Source: Agromyces sp. H66 (GTDB lineage Bacteria; Actinomycetota; Actinomycetes; Actinomycetales; Microbacteriaceae). From it: a DNA stretch of 64,000 bases. Positions within the stretch are counted from its first letter, which is position 1. Every line of letters begins with the position of its first letter. The stretch covers positions 23,014-87,013 of the forward strand of contig NZ_SJZG01000015.1 of assembly GCF_004959775.1 (NCBI RefSeq), given 5' to 3'. Under the pieces are notes generated by a model that was not told where the DNA came from, searched no databases, and was given only the letters and a program-made list of their open reading frames with translations. Below are positions 28,484 to 36,848 of the stretch, piece by piece. A program made the position numbers and the translations under genes.

Positions 28484-31400
28484 ATGACCGACCGTCTCCC
28501 CCGCGACGGGGCCGGGGATCTCCGTCGCTGGCCGTCCGATCCGGCCCTCCTCATCGACACCACGCGTTGCCCCGCGTGCTTCGCGGGGCTCTTCTCCTCC
28601 CGCTGCCTCGAGTGCGGGCTCGACCTCGCCGTGCCCGAGTCGGCCGAGGTGCTGGCCGCGGGCACGAGGGTCTACGAGGCGGAGGCGGCGCGGCAACGGC
28701 TCATCACGGGCATGCGCGAGGCGCAGGCGGGGCGGGAGTCGCGCCAGGCACGTGCGGCGCGGGCTCCCGTCGCCGCCCCGGTTTCCGCTCCCACGACTGT
28801 TCCGACGGCTCCGTCGCCGACCGCCGCGCCGGCTCCCGCGGCCGCCCCGGCTCCCGTCGCCGCACCGACTCCGCCTTCGGACGCGCTCCCGACGCCGCCG
28901 GCACGACGCCGCTCGGGCGTGCAGGTCTTCCTCCTCACGCTCGGCGTGGTGCTCATCTCGGTGGCGGCGATCGTGTTCCTCTTCGTCGCCTACCTCGTCG
29001 CGAGCCTCGAGGTGCGGTCGGCGATCATCGCCGGGGCCAGCGTGCTGGTGCTCGGCGTCGCGTGGCTCCTGCGCGCCCGCCGCCTCCCCGGTACAGCCGA
29101 GGGCGTGGCATCCGTCGCCGTCGTGCTGCTCCTGCTCGACGTGTGGATCGTGCGCGCGAACCGGCTCTTCGGCACCGAGGCGCTCGACGCCGCGGCCTAT
29201 ACCGGCCTGGCGTTCGCGATCGTCGCCGCCGTGCTGGCCGCGACGCGTGCAGCGAGCGGCATCCGCGTCCCGGGCCTCGCCGCAGCGGCGCTCGCGCCGA
29301 CCGCCGCGTTCCTGCTGGGCTACGCGATCGACCCCGAGACCGCGACGGGCGTGTGGCTCGGCGGGCTGGCGGCGGTGGTCGTCGGCGCGGCGGCGATCGC
29401 CATGGCACCGCGGTCGCTCGAGCGCACGATCATGGCATCAGCCGGATTCGCGGGCGGGGTGGCCTCTGCCGGGGCCGCATTCTGGGCGCTTCCCGAGGTG
29501 CGATGGGGAGAATCCTGGACGTTCGTCGCGGTCGCGGCGGGAGGTGTTCTGGTGATCGTCGCGACGCGCCTCGCCCGAGCGGAGGTCGCATCCGGATGGG
29601 CGGCCGCCGCGGCGATCGGTGTCGGGATCACCGCGACACTCGCCCCGGCGGTCGGCATCGCGGCGGAACTCGACCAAGGGGTCGCCATCTGGCTCGCTCC
29701 CGCCGCATCCGGCGTGATCGCGGCGGTTGCGGCGGGCGCGGTGCGTCGTCCCGCCTCGCTCCGCGCCGAAGTAGCCCGCGCCGCGTTCATCTCGTCGGCG
29801 GCGGTGGCGGCCGTCACGGCGGCGCCGGGGCTGCTGGCCGGCCTCGCCTCGCTCGGCTGGCGCGCGATGGCGAGCTCCCCCGCCTGGCAGGTGGAGCCGG
29901 ATGCTCGCGTGACGAGGTTGCCCGCGGAGCTCGACCTCGGCGCGATGCTGGTGCCCTTCGTCGCCGCGGCGGGCGCGACCGTGGTGCTCCTCGTCCTCGG
30001 TTCGCTGCGCCGATTCGCCGCCGTTCCGATCGCCGCCGTCCTGACGGGGTTGCTCGTGATCGGGGCGACGCTGCCCGGCGCGGCGGCGCCGGCCGCGATC
30101 TTCGCGGCCGTCGCGGCGGCCTGTCTCATCGCCGCATCGACCCGGTTCGAAGAACTGGTGCCGAGCTCGGTGCCGACCCTCGCCGTGTTCGGCCTCGGCG
30201 GGGCAGGCCTGACGGTGCTGGCCGCGTACTCGAACGCGATGGTCTGGCCGTGGGCGATCGCCGCGGTCCTCGCGACCGCGGTCGCCGGCCGCCTGCTCGC
30301 GCCGCGCGCCTGGCCGGTCGGCGCGGCTCGCGGCGTCGGGGTGGCGCACCTCGTCGTGGCGATGCTCCTGGTCGCCGCGGCCGCGCTCACCCTGCCGAGC
30401 TGGTTCGACGCATCGGGAACGCCGATCGCGCCGCCGTGGGACTCGCCGTGGATGTGGCTCGGCACGGTCGGCGCGGCGCTGCTCGCGGTCCCACTGTTCG
30501 CCCCGCGCATCACCGATGCGGATCGCATCGGGCTGTTCCTGCCGGCCCTGGTCGCAACGATGACCGGTGCGGTCGTGACGGCGCTCGTCGGGTCCGATCC
30601 GCTGCGGTGGCTGCCCGCCGCCGCCGCGGCCGTGGTCGTCCTGCCCGCGCTGCGCCGGGCCCTCCCCACGCTCGTCCGCGTGCTGTCGGCCGCGGCCGGT
30701 CCGATCCTGCTCGTGTTCGCGCTGGAACGCATCGTCGCCGACATCCCGGACGCCCCGCCCTCGATCCTCGGTGCGGCGGCCGCCGTGCTGCTCGCCGCCG
30801 CCATCACCCCGGTCGTGATCGGCCGCGGTGAGCGCGCCGCGCGACTCGCGTGGTGCACCGCCCTCGGCATCGGCGGTCTCATCACCCTCGTGTCGGGTCC
30901 CGCCGCCGGCGACCAGGCGTGGCTGCTCCTCCTGCTGCTCACCCCGGTGCCGTTGCTCGTCGCGGCACTCGACGGCGACCCGGTGGGCGGTTCGTCGCCC
31001 AGCCGGCACCTCTCCTGGCTGAGCCTGGCCCTCGCGATCGCGACCGTCTGGACGCGGCTCGCGGGCGACGGCGTGGACGAGATCGAGGCCTACTCGCTGC
31101 CCCTTGCGGCGGCGCTCGCCGTCGCGGCCGCGCTCATCACCTGGCGCCGCGCCGCATCGGCGCCGACGGCCGGTGGCCGCACCGCACTCGTCGCGGCCGC
31201 CGCCGCCGTCGCCGTGCTCCCGAGCGTCGGCTCGAGCGCCGACTCGGAACTCCGCACGCTCGTGCTCGTGGCGGCGGGATCGGTGATCGCGATCGCGTCG
31301 GCCTTCCTCCCCGAGGCGGCGCGCGGCGTGCCCATCCGCGTCCTCGGCGTGGCGACCGGCTGGGTGGCGTTCACCGGGGCCGCGATGGTGCGCGGGTCGG

Positions 31401-32191
31401 CCGTCGCGGCAGGCGAGCGCAGCGCGCTGCCCATCGAGTTCTGGCCGGTGCTCGCGCTCGCAGCGGGAGTCGCGGCCGCCGTGGCGTGGGCTCGGACCGG
31501 GTCGCGGCCCGCCGTCGTCGCGGAGACCATGCTCGCGGCATCCGTCGTCTCGGTCTCGATCCCCACGACCATCGCGATCGTCCTCGGCGAGGAGCCGACG
31601 CTGCGCGCCGCGGTGCTCTTCCCGTTGCTGGCGGCCGTGCACGTGGCTGCGGTGGCGCTTCGCGTGCGGCCGATCGCCGGGCCGATCCTCGAGTGGAGCG
31701 CCCTCGGCGTGCTCGTGCTCGGCGGCATCATCGTGCTCGTGGCGAGCAGCGTCGACCCGTTCGACGTCGTCACCGTGCCGGTCGCTGCAGCCCTCATCGG
31801 CGCCGGAGCGTTCCGGATGCTGCGGTCCCCGACACTGCGGAGTTGGCCTGCGCTGGGCCCCGGTCTCGCGGTGCTCCTCCTGCCCGCCCTCATCGCGGAC
31901 TTCACCGATCCGGTGCTGTGGCGGATCATCGCGCTCGGGATCGTCGCCGCGGCGGCCGTGGTGGTGGGTGCGGTACGCCGGCTGCAGGCGCCGCTGCTCG
32001 TCGGCGGCGGCGTGCTCCTCGTGCACGCGGTCGACCAGCTGTGGCCGTGGATCACGGAGCTCTACGAGGCGGTCTGGTGGTGGTTGTGGCTCGGGATCGC
32101 CGGCGTCATCCTCGTGGCGCTCGCGGCGACCTACGAGCGACAGCTGCGCCTGGTGCGCAGGGTCGCCCACTCGATCGCGGAGCTGCGATAG
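28484..32191 (+). CDS. Very large multi-spanning membrane protein (SCO7613-like)
   Basis: 1235 residues. The N-terminus has a zinc-ribbon-like pair (CPACFAG...CLECGLDL, about residues 27-46). A helix and an Ala/Pro-rich linker of about 55 residues follow (runs of APAPA). Then more than thirty hydrophobic helices fill the rest, ending with a basic tail. It resembles the SCO7613 C-terminal membrane protein family of actinobacteria; function unknown. The ATG follows GGGAGAG. No partner genes are adjacent: tRNA-Pro lies to the left, a leftward NTF2-like gene to the right. Composition matches the neighbours. Confidence 0.85.
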   Translation: MTDRLPRDGAGDLRRWPSDPALLIDTTRCPACFAGLFSSRCLECGLDLAVPESAEVLAAGTRVYEAEAARQRLITGMREAQAGRESRQARAARAPVAAPVSAPTTVPTAPSPTAAPAPAAAPAPVAAPTPPSDALPTPPARRRSGVQVFLLTLGVVLISVAAIVFLFVAYLVASLEVRSAIIAGASVLVLGVAWLLRARRLPGTAEGVASVAVVLLLLDVWIVRANRLFGTEALDAAAYTGLAFAIVAAVLAATRAASGIRVPGLAAAALAPTAAFLLGYAIDPETATGVWLGGLAAVVVGAAAIAMAPRSLERTIMASAGFAGGVASAGAAFWALPEVRWGESWTFVAVAAGGVLVIVATRLARAEVASGWAAAAAIGVGITATLAPAVGIAAELDQGVAIWLAPAASGVIAAVAAGAVRRPASLRAEVARAAFISSAAVAAVTAAPGLLAGLASLGWRAMASSPAWQVEPDARVTRLPAELDLGAMLVPFVAAAGATVVLLVLGSLRRFAAVPIAAVLTGLLVIGATLPGAAAPAAIFAAVAAACLIAASTRFEELVPSSVPTLAVFGLGGAGLTVLAAYSNAMVWPWAIAAVLATAVAGRLLAPRAWPVGAARGVGVAHLVVAMLLVAAAALTLPSWFDASGTPIAPPWDSPWMWLGTVGAALLAVPLFAPRITDADRIGLFLPALVATMTGAVVTALVGSDPLRWLPAAAAAVVVLPALRRALPTLVRVLSAAAGPILLVFALERIVADIPDAPPSILGAAAAVLLAAAITPVVIGRGERAARLAWCTALGIGGLITLVSGPAAGDQAWLLLLLLTPVPLLVAALDGDPVGGSSPSRHLSWLSLALAIATVWTRLAGDGVDEIEAYSLPLAAALAVAAALITWRRAASAPTAGGRTALVAAAAAVAVLPSVGSSADSELRTLVLVAAGSVIAIASAFLPEAARGVPIRVLGVATGWVAFTGAAMVRGSAVAAGERSALPIEFWPVLALAAGVAAAVAWARTGSRPAVVAETMLAASVVSVSIPTTIAIVLGEEPTLRAAVLFPLLAAVHVAAVALRVRPIAGPILEWSALGVLVLGGIIVLVASSVDPFDVVTVPVAAALIGAGAFRMLRSPTLRSWPALGPGLAVLLLPALIADFTDPVLWRIIALGIVAAAAVVVGAVRRLQAPLLVGGGVLLVHAVDQLWPWITELYEAVWWWLWLGIAGVILVALAATYERQLRLVRRVAHSIAELR

Positions 32192-32222
32192 CGCAGGCCG
32201 CGCGACCGCCTCGCGGCCTCGA

Positions 32223-32594
32223 TCACATGCGCTCGACCCACCGGGCCCGCCAGTCGGGCGCCGGGAAGGGCTGCGTCCAGTACGCGGTCTCCTTCGCGAT
32301 CTTCCCGTCGCGCAGCTCGAAGATGAACACCGTCTGGTAGACGGCGCCGTCGCCGTAGTCGAGGTCCGCCTCGGCGACCCAGAGGTCGCCCTCCCCGGTC
32401 AGTCGACGCGGCGTGATCTTCGGCAGCCGCGGGAAGGCGTGGTAGACGCCTCGCCGGTTGTCGCCGCCGACGATGCGCTCGCCCGACTGGGGCCATTCCA
32501 TGACGGCGTCCTCGTGGAAGACGGCATCCATGCCGTCGACGTTCCCGGCGTTCAGCGTCGCGATCAGCGCCTCGACCGTCTCGCGCCCGTTCAT
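32223..32594 (-). CDS. NTF2-like (SnoaL type) protein
   Basis: 123 residues, a single NTF2-like cone domain (RETVEALIATLNAGNVDGMDAVFHEDAVMEWPQSGERIVG...). Members are small-molecule isomerases, hydrolases or simple binding proteins; which applies cannot be told. The ATG is preceded by AGGAGCAGGAAG. No operon partner. Confidence 0.85.
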   Translation of the reverse strand: MNGRETVEALIATLNAGNVDGMDAVFHEDAVMEWPQSGERIVGGDNRRGVYHAFPRLPKITPRRLTGEGDLWVAEADLDYGDGAVYQTVFIFELRDGKIAKETAYWTQPFPAPDWRARWVERM

Positions 32595-32689
32595 CTTCCT
32601 GCTCCTTCGAACGGATGCCGCGTGCGCTCCGTGAGAAGAGGAACACCTGCCGTGTACTACGATGATCCAGTGCCCGAACGCGGGCGCGC

Positions 32690-32760
32690 GCGGATGTAGC
32701 TCAATGGTAGAGCCTCAGTCTTCCAAACTGATTACGCGGGTTCGATTCCCGTCATCCGCT
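32690..32760 (+). tRNA. tRNA-Gly(TCC)
   Basis: Acceptor GCGGATG/CATCCGC, anticodon stem TCAGT/ACTGA with loop CTTCCAA (TCC), T-loop GTTCGATTC and discriminator T. CCA is encoded at 32761-32763. TACGAT at 32658-32663 may be its -10 box. Confidence 0.95.
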
Positions 32761-32835
32761 CCACCGCCACCCGCCCCGTGCCCGATCGGGCCTCGCCGGC
32801 GAGCACCGGGGCGTGCGTTCCCGGTCCGAGATCGC

Positions 32836-32841
32836 TACCGT
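32836..32841 (+). promoter_or_regulatory. -10 box of leaderless gene at 32848
   Basis: TACCGT ends six bases before the GTG start; no ribosome binding site lies between. Confidence 0.5.
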
Positions 32842-32847
32842 GCAGGT

Positions 32848-33405
32848 GTGACCTCATCCGTGAGCAGCACTGCGAACGTGTTCACCGAACTCGCCGCTGC
32901 CGGCCCGCATCCCGAACACCACGCGGCGGTCATGCAGTTCGGCCGGTTCGTGGGCGTCTGGGACATGACGGTCCAGTTCATCGACCCGCATGGCGATGTC
33001 GTGTTCGACGGCGTCGGGCGTTGGGAGTTCACCTGGATCCTCGACGGACTGGGCGTGCAGGACGTGCTCGTTTACGCGCTCCCCGACCGATTTTCCGAAC
33101 CGCGCGGGAACCGTGGTATCGGAACGACGGTTCGCGCGTACCTGCCCGCCGAACGGCGGTGGCGTCAGGTGTGGGCTGCGCCGCGGGCCGGCAACTTCAT
33201 CGTCATGGAATCGGAATCCACGGTCGGCGACATCAGGATCACGGGGCTCGACATGGACGGCAGCCACCTCGAATGGGCCTTCACCGACATCACGGCCGAC
33301 TCGTTCACCTGGACGGGCCGAACGTCGACCGACGGCGTGTCGAACTGGCGGGTCGAACAGCGGATGCATGGCCGGCGCCGGCGCATCCCCGAGCCCGGCG
33401 CCTGA
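32848..33405 (+). CDS. Uncharacterised protein, beta-rich (DUF1579-like)
   Basis: 185 residues, soluble, not confidently recognised. The alternation of strands (FVGVWDMTVQFIDPHGDVVFDGVGRWEFTWILDGLGVQDVL...GIGTTVRAYLPAERRWRQVW...FTWTGRTSTDGVSNWRVEQRM) resembles the DUF1579/lipocalin-like group that measures or binds small molecules. The GTG start is supported by a leaderless -10 box; the frame is open further back but runs through tRNA-Gly, so earlier starts are excluded. A dps gene follows. Confidence 0.7.
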   Translation: MTSSVSSTANVFTELAAAGPHPEHHAAVMQFGRFVGVWDMTVQFIDPHGDVVFDGVGRWEFTWILDGLGVQDVLVYALPDRFSEPRGNRGIGTTVRAYLPAERRWRQVWAAPRAGNFIVMESESTVGDIRITGLDMDGSHLEWAFTDITADSFTWTGRTSTDGVSNWRVEQRMHGRRRRIPEPGA

Positions 33406-33521
33406 GGCATCCGTCCGTCGTCGCTGTCAACCCCGACCCGGTCGGGCCGTCCCGTCCTTGAAATACGCAGGCGCCCGCGTAGCGTTACGAAAGGACAGAC
33501 GTTCCAGGGAAGGTGGACACG

Positions 33522-34046
33522 ATGACCGACACGAAGACCGCACCGAAGAAGACCACGAAGGCGGCCGACGCGCCGAAGGCCACCAAGGGCTCGAGCGCGG
33601 ATGTCGCGGCCGGCGTCGCCCAGTACCTCACGCCCGTCGTGCAGGAGCTCGTCGCGCTCGCCGTGAACGGCAAGCAGGCGCACTGGCATGTGCGCGGCGT
33701 CAACTTCATCGCCGTGCACGAACTGCTCGATGAGGTCGTCGCCCATGCGCAGGCGTGGGCCGACCTGGCGGCGGAGCGGGTGGTCGCGCTCGGGCTGCCG
33801 GTCGACGGCCGCCTGAAGGCGGTCGCCGACAAGAGCGGTGCCGTGAATCCGAAGCTCGGCTTCCAGCCGTACGACGAGGCGATCGCCGACGTGGTCGCGC
33901 AGATCGACCTCGCCACCGAGAAGGTCAACGAGGCGATCGAGGGCCTCGAAGAGCTCGACCCCACGAGCCAGGATGTCGCGATCGAGATCCGTCGCGGCCT
34001 CGACAAGGACCGCTGGTTCCTCTTCTCGCACGTCGCCGTGAAGTAG
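33522..34046 (+). CDS. dps: Dps family DNA-binding ferritin
   Basis: 174 residues. Dodecameric iron-storing, DNA-protecting protein of stationary phase. The ferroxidase site residues are in KQAHWHVRG and HELLDEVVAHAQAWADLAAER (about 50-90). A Lys-rich N-terminal tail (TKTAPKKTTKAADAPKATKG, residues 4-23) is of the kind that binds DNA. The ATG has GGGAAGG eight bases upstream; an in-frame GTG three codons earlier lies inside that site and is rejected. The gap before it (33406-33521) holds only leader sequence. Confidence 0.94.
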   Translation: MTDTKTAPKKTTKAADAPKATKGSSADVAAGVAQYLTPVVQELVALAVNGKQAHWHVRGVNFIAVHELLDEVVAHAQAWADLAAERVVALGLPVDGRLKAVADKSGAVNPKLGFQPYDEAIADVVAQIDLATEKVNEAIEGLEELDPTSQDVAIEIRRGLDKDRWFLFSHVAVK

Positions 34047-34098
34047 TCGCCGAGACCGGCGATCCCGAGGCCGCCGGGGGTCATGCCAGAATCGCGGC

Positions 34099-34728
34099 AT
34101 GACCCCCGCCGCGTTCCTCGCCTTCTGCGGCCTTGCGCTGATCCTCGCCCTCACGCCGGGACCCGACAGCTTCCTCACCCTCCGCTACAGCCTGCGCGGC
34201 CTGCGTTCGGGCATCGCCGCCGGCACCGGCGCCGCCCTCGGGCAGCTCGGCTGGGCGATGCTCGTCGGCGTCGGGCTCGCCGCGATCATCGAGCAGTCGG
34301 CAGAGGTCTACCAGGTGATCAAGCTCGTCGGTGGCCTCTACCTCGTCTACCTCGGCGTCCAGGCGTTCCTCAGCCACCGCAGGAACGGTGGCGCGGATGC
34401 CGCGACGCCGCTCGTTCCGGGTTCGGTCCGGCGCGCGTTCGGCGCCGGCCTCGTCTCGAACCTGACGAATCCCAAGGTGGGCCTGTTCTTCCTCGCCGTG
34501 GTGCCGCAGTTCCTCCCCGACGGGGCGTCCGCGTTCTGGATGACGATGCTGCTGGGCGCGACGCTCACCGTCATCGGCGGGCTCTACCTGATGCTGCTCG
34601 CCCTGGTCGCCGCGAAGGCCAACGCCTGGCTGAACCGGCCGCGCGTGAGCCGCAACCTCGAGCGCACCTCGGGCGGCATCCTCGCGGCGCTCGGCATCGG
34701 CACGATCGCCTCCGCCGCGCAGCCCTGA
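34099..34728 (+). CDS. LysE family amino-acid exporter
   Basis: 209 residues with six membrane helices, the standard LysE/RhtB size. The family signature TPGPDSFLTLRYSL is near residues 18-31, and SNLTNPKVGLFFLAVVPQF near 118-136 is the second conserved block. It exports amino acids or derivatives; the substrate is unknown. CAGAAT six bases before the ATG could be a weak leaderless -10 box. Confidence 0.92.
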   Translation: MTPAAFLAFCGLALILALTPGPDSFLTLRYSLRGLRSGIAAGTGAALGQLGWAMLVGVGLAAIIEQSAEVYQVIKLVGGLYLVYLGVQAFLSHRRNGGADAATPLVPGSVRRAFGAGLVSNLTNPKVGLFFLAVVPQFLPDGASAFWMTMLLGATLTVIGGLYLMLLALVAAKANAWLNRPRVSRNLERTSGGILAALGIGTIASAAQP

Positions 34729-34741
34729 GGGCGGACGACGC

Positions 34742-35371
34742 CTACCGCTGCAGCCAGGTGAGCACCGCGAGCACCCGCCGGTGGTCGGTGCCCGAGTCCT
34801 CGAGCCCGAGCTTCTGGAAGATCGACGTCACGTTCTTCTCCACGGCGCCGACGCCGATGTAGAGCTGCTTCGCGATCCCCGCATTGGTGCGGCCCTCGGC
34901 CATCAGCGTCATGACCTCCCGTTCACGCGGGGTCAGCGTGGCGAGCGGGTCGCTGCGCCGCGACAGCAGCTCGGCGACGACCTGCGGGTCGAGCACGGTG
35001 CCGCCCTGGCTCACGCGCTCGACGGCATCCTCGAGCTCGTCGAGCGAGGCGACACGGTCCTTGAGCAGGTAGCCCATGCCCCCGTCTCCCGACGAGAGCA
35101 GCTCCTGCGCATAGGTGCCCTCGACGTACTGGCTGAGCAGGAGCACGCCGAGTCGTGGCATCCGCCGGCGAAGCTCGATCGCGGCACGCACGCCCTCGTC
35201 ACGGAACGTGGGCGGCATGCGCACGTCGAGCACCGCGACGTCGGGCTTCGCCTCGTCGATCCCGGCGAGCAGCGACTCGGCATCGCCGTAGGAGCCGACC
35301 GTCTCGAACCCGGCCTCGTCGAAGAGCCGCACCAGCCCCTCGCGCAACAGCACCGAGTCCTCGGCGAGCAC
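34742..35371 (-). CDS. LuxR-family response regulator, start probably disrupted
   Basis: 209 residues from the GTG used here: receiver domain with phospho-acceptor Asp near residue 49 (VLDVRMPP) and a C-terminal LuxR/NarL helix-turn-helix (LTPREREVMTLMAEGRTNAGIAKQL). The first beta strand is truncated at this start. An ATG at 35403 with a leaderless -10 box reads MTDAAPAP and would continue into LRIVLAED if one G were added to either of two G5 runs (35380-35384, 35386-35390, plus strand). A true frameshift, a sequence error or use of GTG/CTG are the options. It is the partner of the kinase just upstream. Confidence 0.85.
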   Translation of the reverse strand: MLAEDSVLLREGLVRLFDEAGFETVGSYGDAESLLAGIDEAKPDVAVLDVRMPPTFRDEGVRAAIELRRRMPRLGVLLLSQYVEGTYAQELLSSGDGGMGYLLKDRVASLDELEDAVERVSQGGTVLDPQVVAELLSRRSDPLATLTPREREVMTLMAEGRTNAGIAKQLYIGVGAVEKNVTSIFQKLGLEDSGTDHRRVLAVLTWLQR

Positions 35372-35410
35372 GATGCGCAGGGGGCGGGGGCGGCATCCGT
35401 CATGCCGTCC

Positions 35411-35416
35411 AGACTA
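35411..35416 (-). promoter_or_regulatory. -10 box before the response regulator ATG
   Basis: TAGTCT on the minus strand ends seven bases before the ATG at 35403, between the kinase stop and the regulator. Confidence 0.5.
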
Positions 35417-35426
35417 GCGACGAGCG

Positions 35427-36848
35427 TCAGGCGGTGCCGGATGCCGCCGCGGGAGCGAGCGGCACGAACGGCACGTGCGCGCCGATCGACGTCGGGCCGC
35501 CAGTGGGGCTGTCGATCACGAGTATGCCGCGCAGGCCTCGGACGCGCTCGTCGAGTCCGGCGAGTCCGTGACCCGGTACCGCGGAGGCGCCGCCGCGCCC
35601 GTTGTCGGTGACCCAGAGGTCGATCCAGTGCCCGGCCGCGCCCTCGTCGCGCGTGGTCACCCGGAGCCGGATCGCGCTCGCCCCGGCGTGCTTCGCCGCA
35701 TTCGTGAGGAGCTCGGCGGCGATGAAGTACGCGTTGCGTTCGATGGCCGCGGGCAGCGCCACGTCGTCGAGGTCGATCTCGACCGTGACGGGCACGGGGC
35801 TGCGCAGTGCGAGCGACTCGAGCGCGACCGCGAGCCCGCGGTCCTGCAGGATCGGCGGCGCGAACCCGCGTGACAGGGCGCGCAGCTCGTCGAGGGTCTC
35901 CCGGGCCTGGTCGCGTGCCTCGACGAGGAGCTCGCGTGCCGAGTCGGGGTCGCGCTCGAGCTTGCGCTCGATGGCGGCGAGGTCCATCTGCAGGCGCACG
36001 AGGCGCTGCTGCGGACCGTCGTGGATGTCCCGCTCGAGGCGGCGCAGCGATGCGTCCTCCGCCTGCACGGCGGCACCGCGCGAGGCGGACAGCTGCGCGA
36101 CCTCGACCTCGAGGGCCTCGGAACGCCAGGCGCCGAGCAGGCCCCGTGCGATGACGTCGTGGAGCAGCGTGAGGCCCCGGAAGACGAACGGCAGGGTGAG
36201 CAGGAAGACGACGCCGAGGATGAACTCGAACACGCGCTCGCCGACGATCGGGTCGATCTCGAACGTGTTGCCGGGGAAGACCCAGTCGAGGATCACGTCG
36301 TGCAGCCAGAAGCCCCGATCGGACTCGGGAATGAAGCGCTGCCAGATCCAGCCGGTCGTGCCGCCGAGCGCGACCGAGGTCCATACGACGGTGACGGCCC
36401 AGGTGAAGACGCTGATGATCGGGTTGATCACCATGCCGTGCAGGAGGTACAGCCAGTAGTGCCCGTTCACGAAGGGGGCGAGCATCATGCGCCAGAAGCC
36501 CTGCTCGCGGTCGGCGCGCTCCCAGCGCGGCGGGGTGATGGCGGGCCGGCCGGCCCAGCGCAGTCGCACGAGCTCGAGCATCCCGAAGCCGCGAGCCGTG
36601 TAGAGCGCGGCGACGACGATGAAGATGCCGAAGACGAGGAAGATCATCCCGAGGCCCGTGAAGAACACCGTCGACAGCAGCGCCAGCCCGGTGATCGCGA
36701 TCGGCATCGTCAGGATGAGGAACCCGAGCTCGCGCGGCACGCTCGCCCAGAGGGCGCCGTAGCCGCGGCGACGCGGCGCGGCATCCGCTCGCTCGGTGGT
36801 GGTGGTCTCGGTCGTCATGCGGTCGATGCTCGTGCTCTCAGTGCTCAT
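35427..36848 (-). CDS. Sensor histidine kinase with membrane sensor domain
   Basis: 473 residues. A long N-terminal sensor region with about six membrane helices (residues 35-240, the putative-sensor type found in actinobacteria) precedes a HisKA_3 dimerisation domain. The phospho-accepting His is near residue 276 (LERDIHDGPQQRL). A HATPase domain follows with NAAKHAGAS, DNGRGG and GHGLAGLDERV. The ATG overlaps the end of the multicopper oxidase gene by 11 bases, so kinase and oxidase are cotranslated. It pairs with the LuxR-type regulator downstream. Confidence 0.93.
   Translation of the reverse strand: MSTESTSIDRMTTETTTTERADAAPRRRGYGALWASVPRELGFLILTMPIAITGLALLSTVFFTGLGMIFLVFGIFIVVAALYTARGFGMLELVRLRWAGRPAITPPRWERADREQGFWRMMLAPFVNGHYWLYLLHGMVINPIISVFTWAVTVVWTSVALGGTTGWIWQRFIPESDRGFWLHDVILDWVFPGNTFEIDPIVGERVFEFILGVVFLLTLPFVFRGLTLLHDVIARGLLGAWRSEALEVEVAQLSASRGAAVQAEDASLRRLERDIHDGPQQRLVRLQMDLAAIERKLERDPDSARELLVEARDQARETLDELRALSRGFAPPILQDRGLAVALESLALRSPVPVTVEIDLDDVALPAAIERNAYFIAAELLTNAAKHAGASAIRLRVTTRDEGAAGHWIDLWVTDNGRGGASAVPGHGLAGLDERVRGLRGILVIDSPTGGPTSIGAHVPFVPLAPAAASGTA

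Noticed and set aside
29438..32170. 910-codon open frame on the minus strand
   Set aside because: Antisense of the large membrane protein gene; the translation is Arg/Gly/Asp-rich with no recognisable domain.
32662..32847. Longer N-terminus for the uncharacterised gene at 32848
   Set aside because: The upstream frame runs through tRNA-Gly(TCC), so it cannot be normal coding sequence.
33513..33521. GTG as start of dps
   Set aside because: It lies inside the GGGAAGG ribosome binding site that serves the ATG at 33522.
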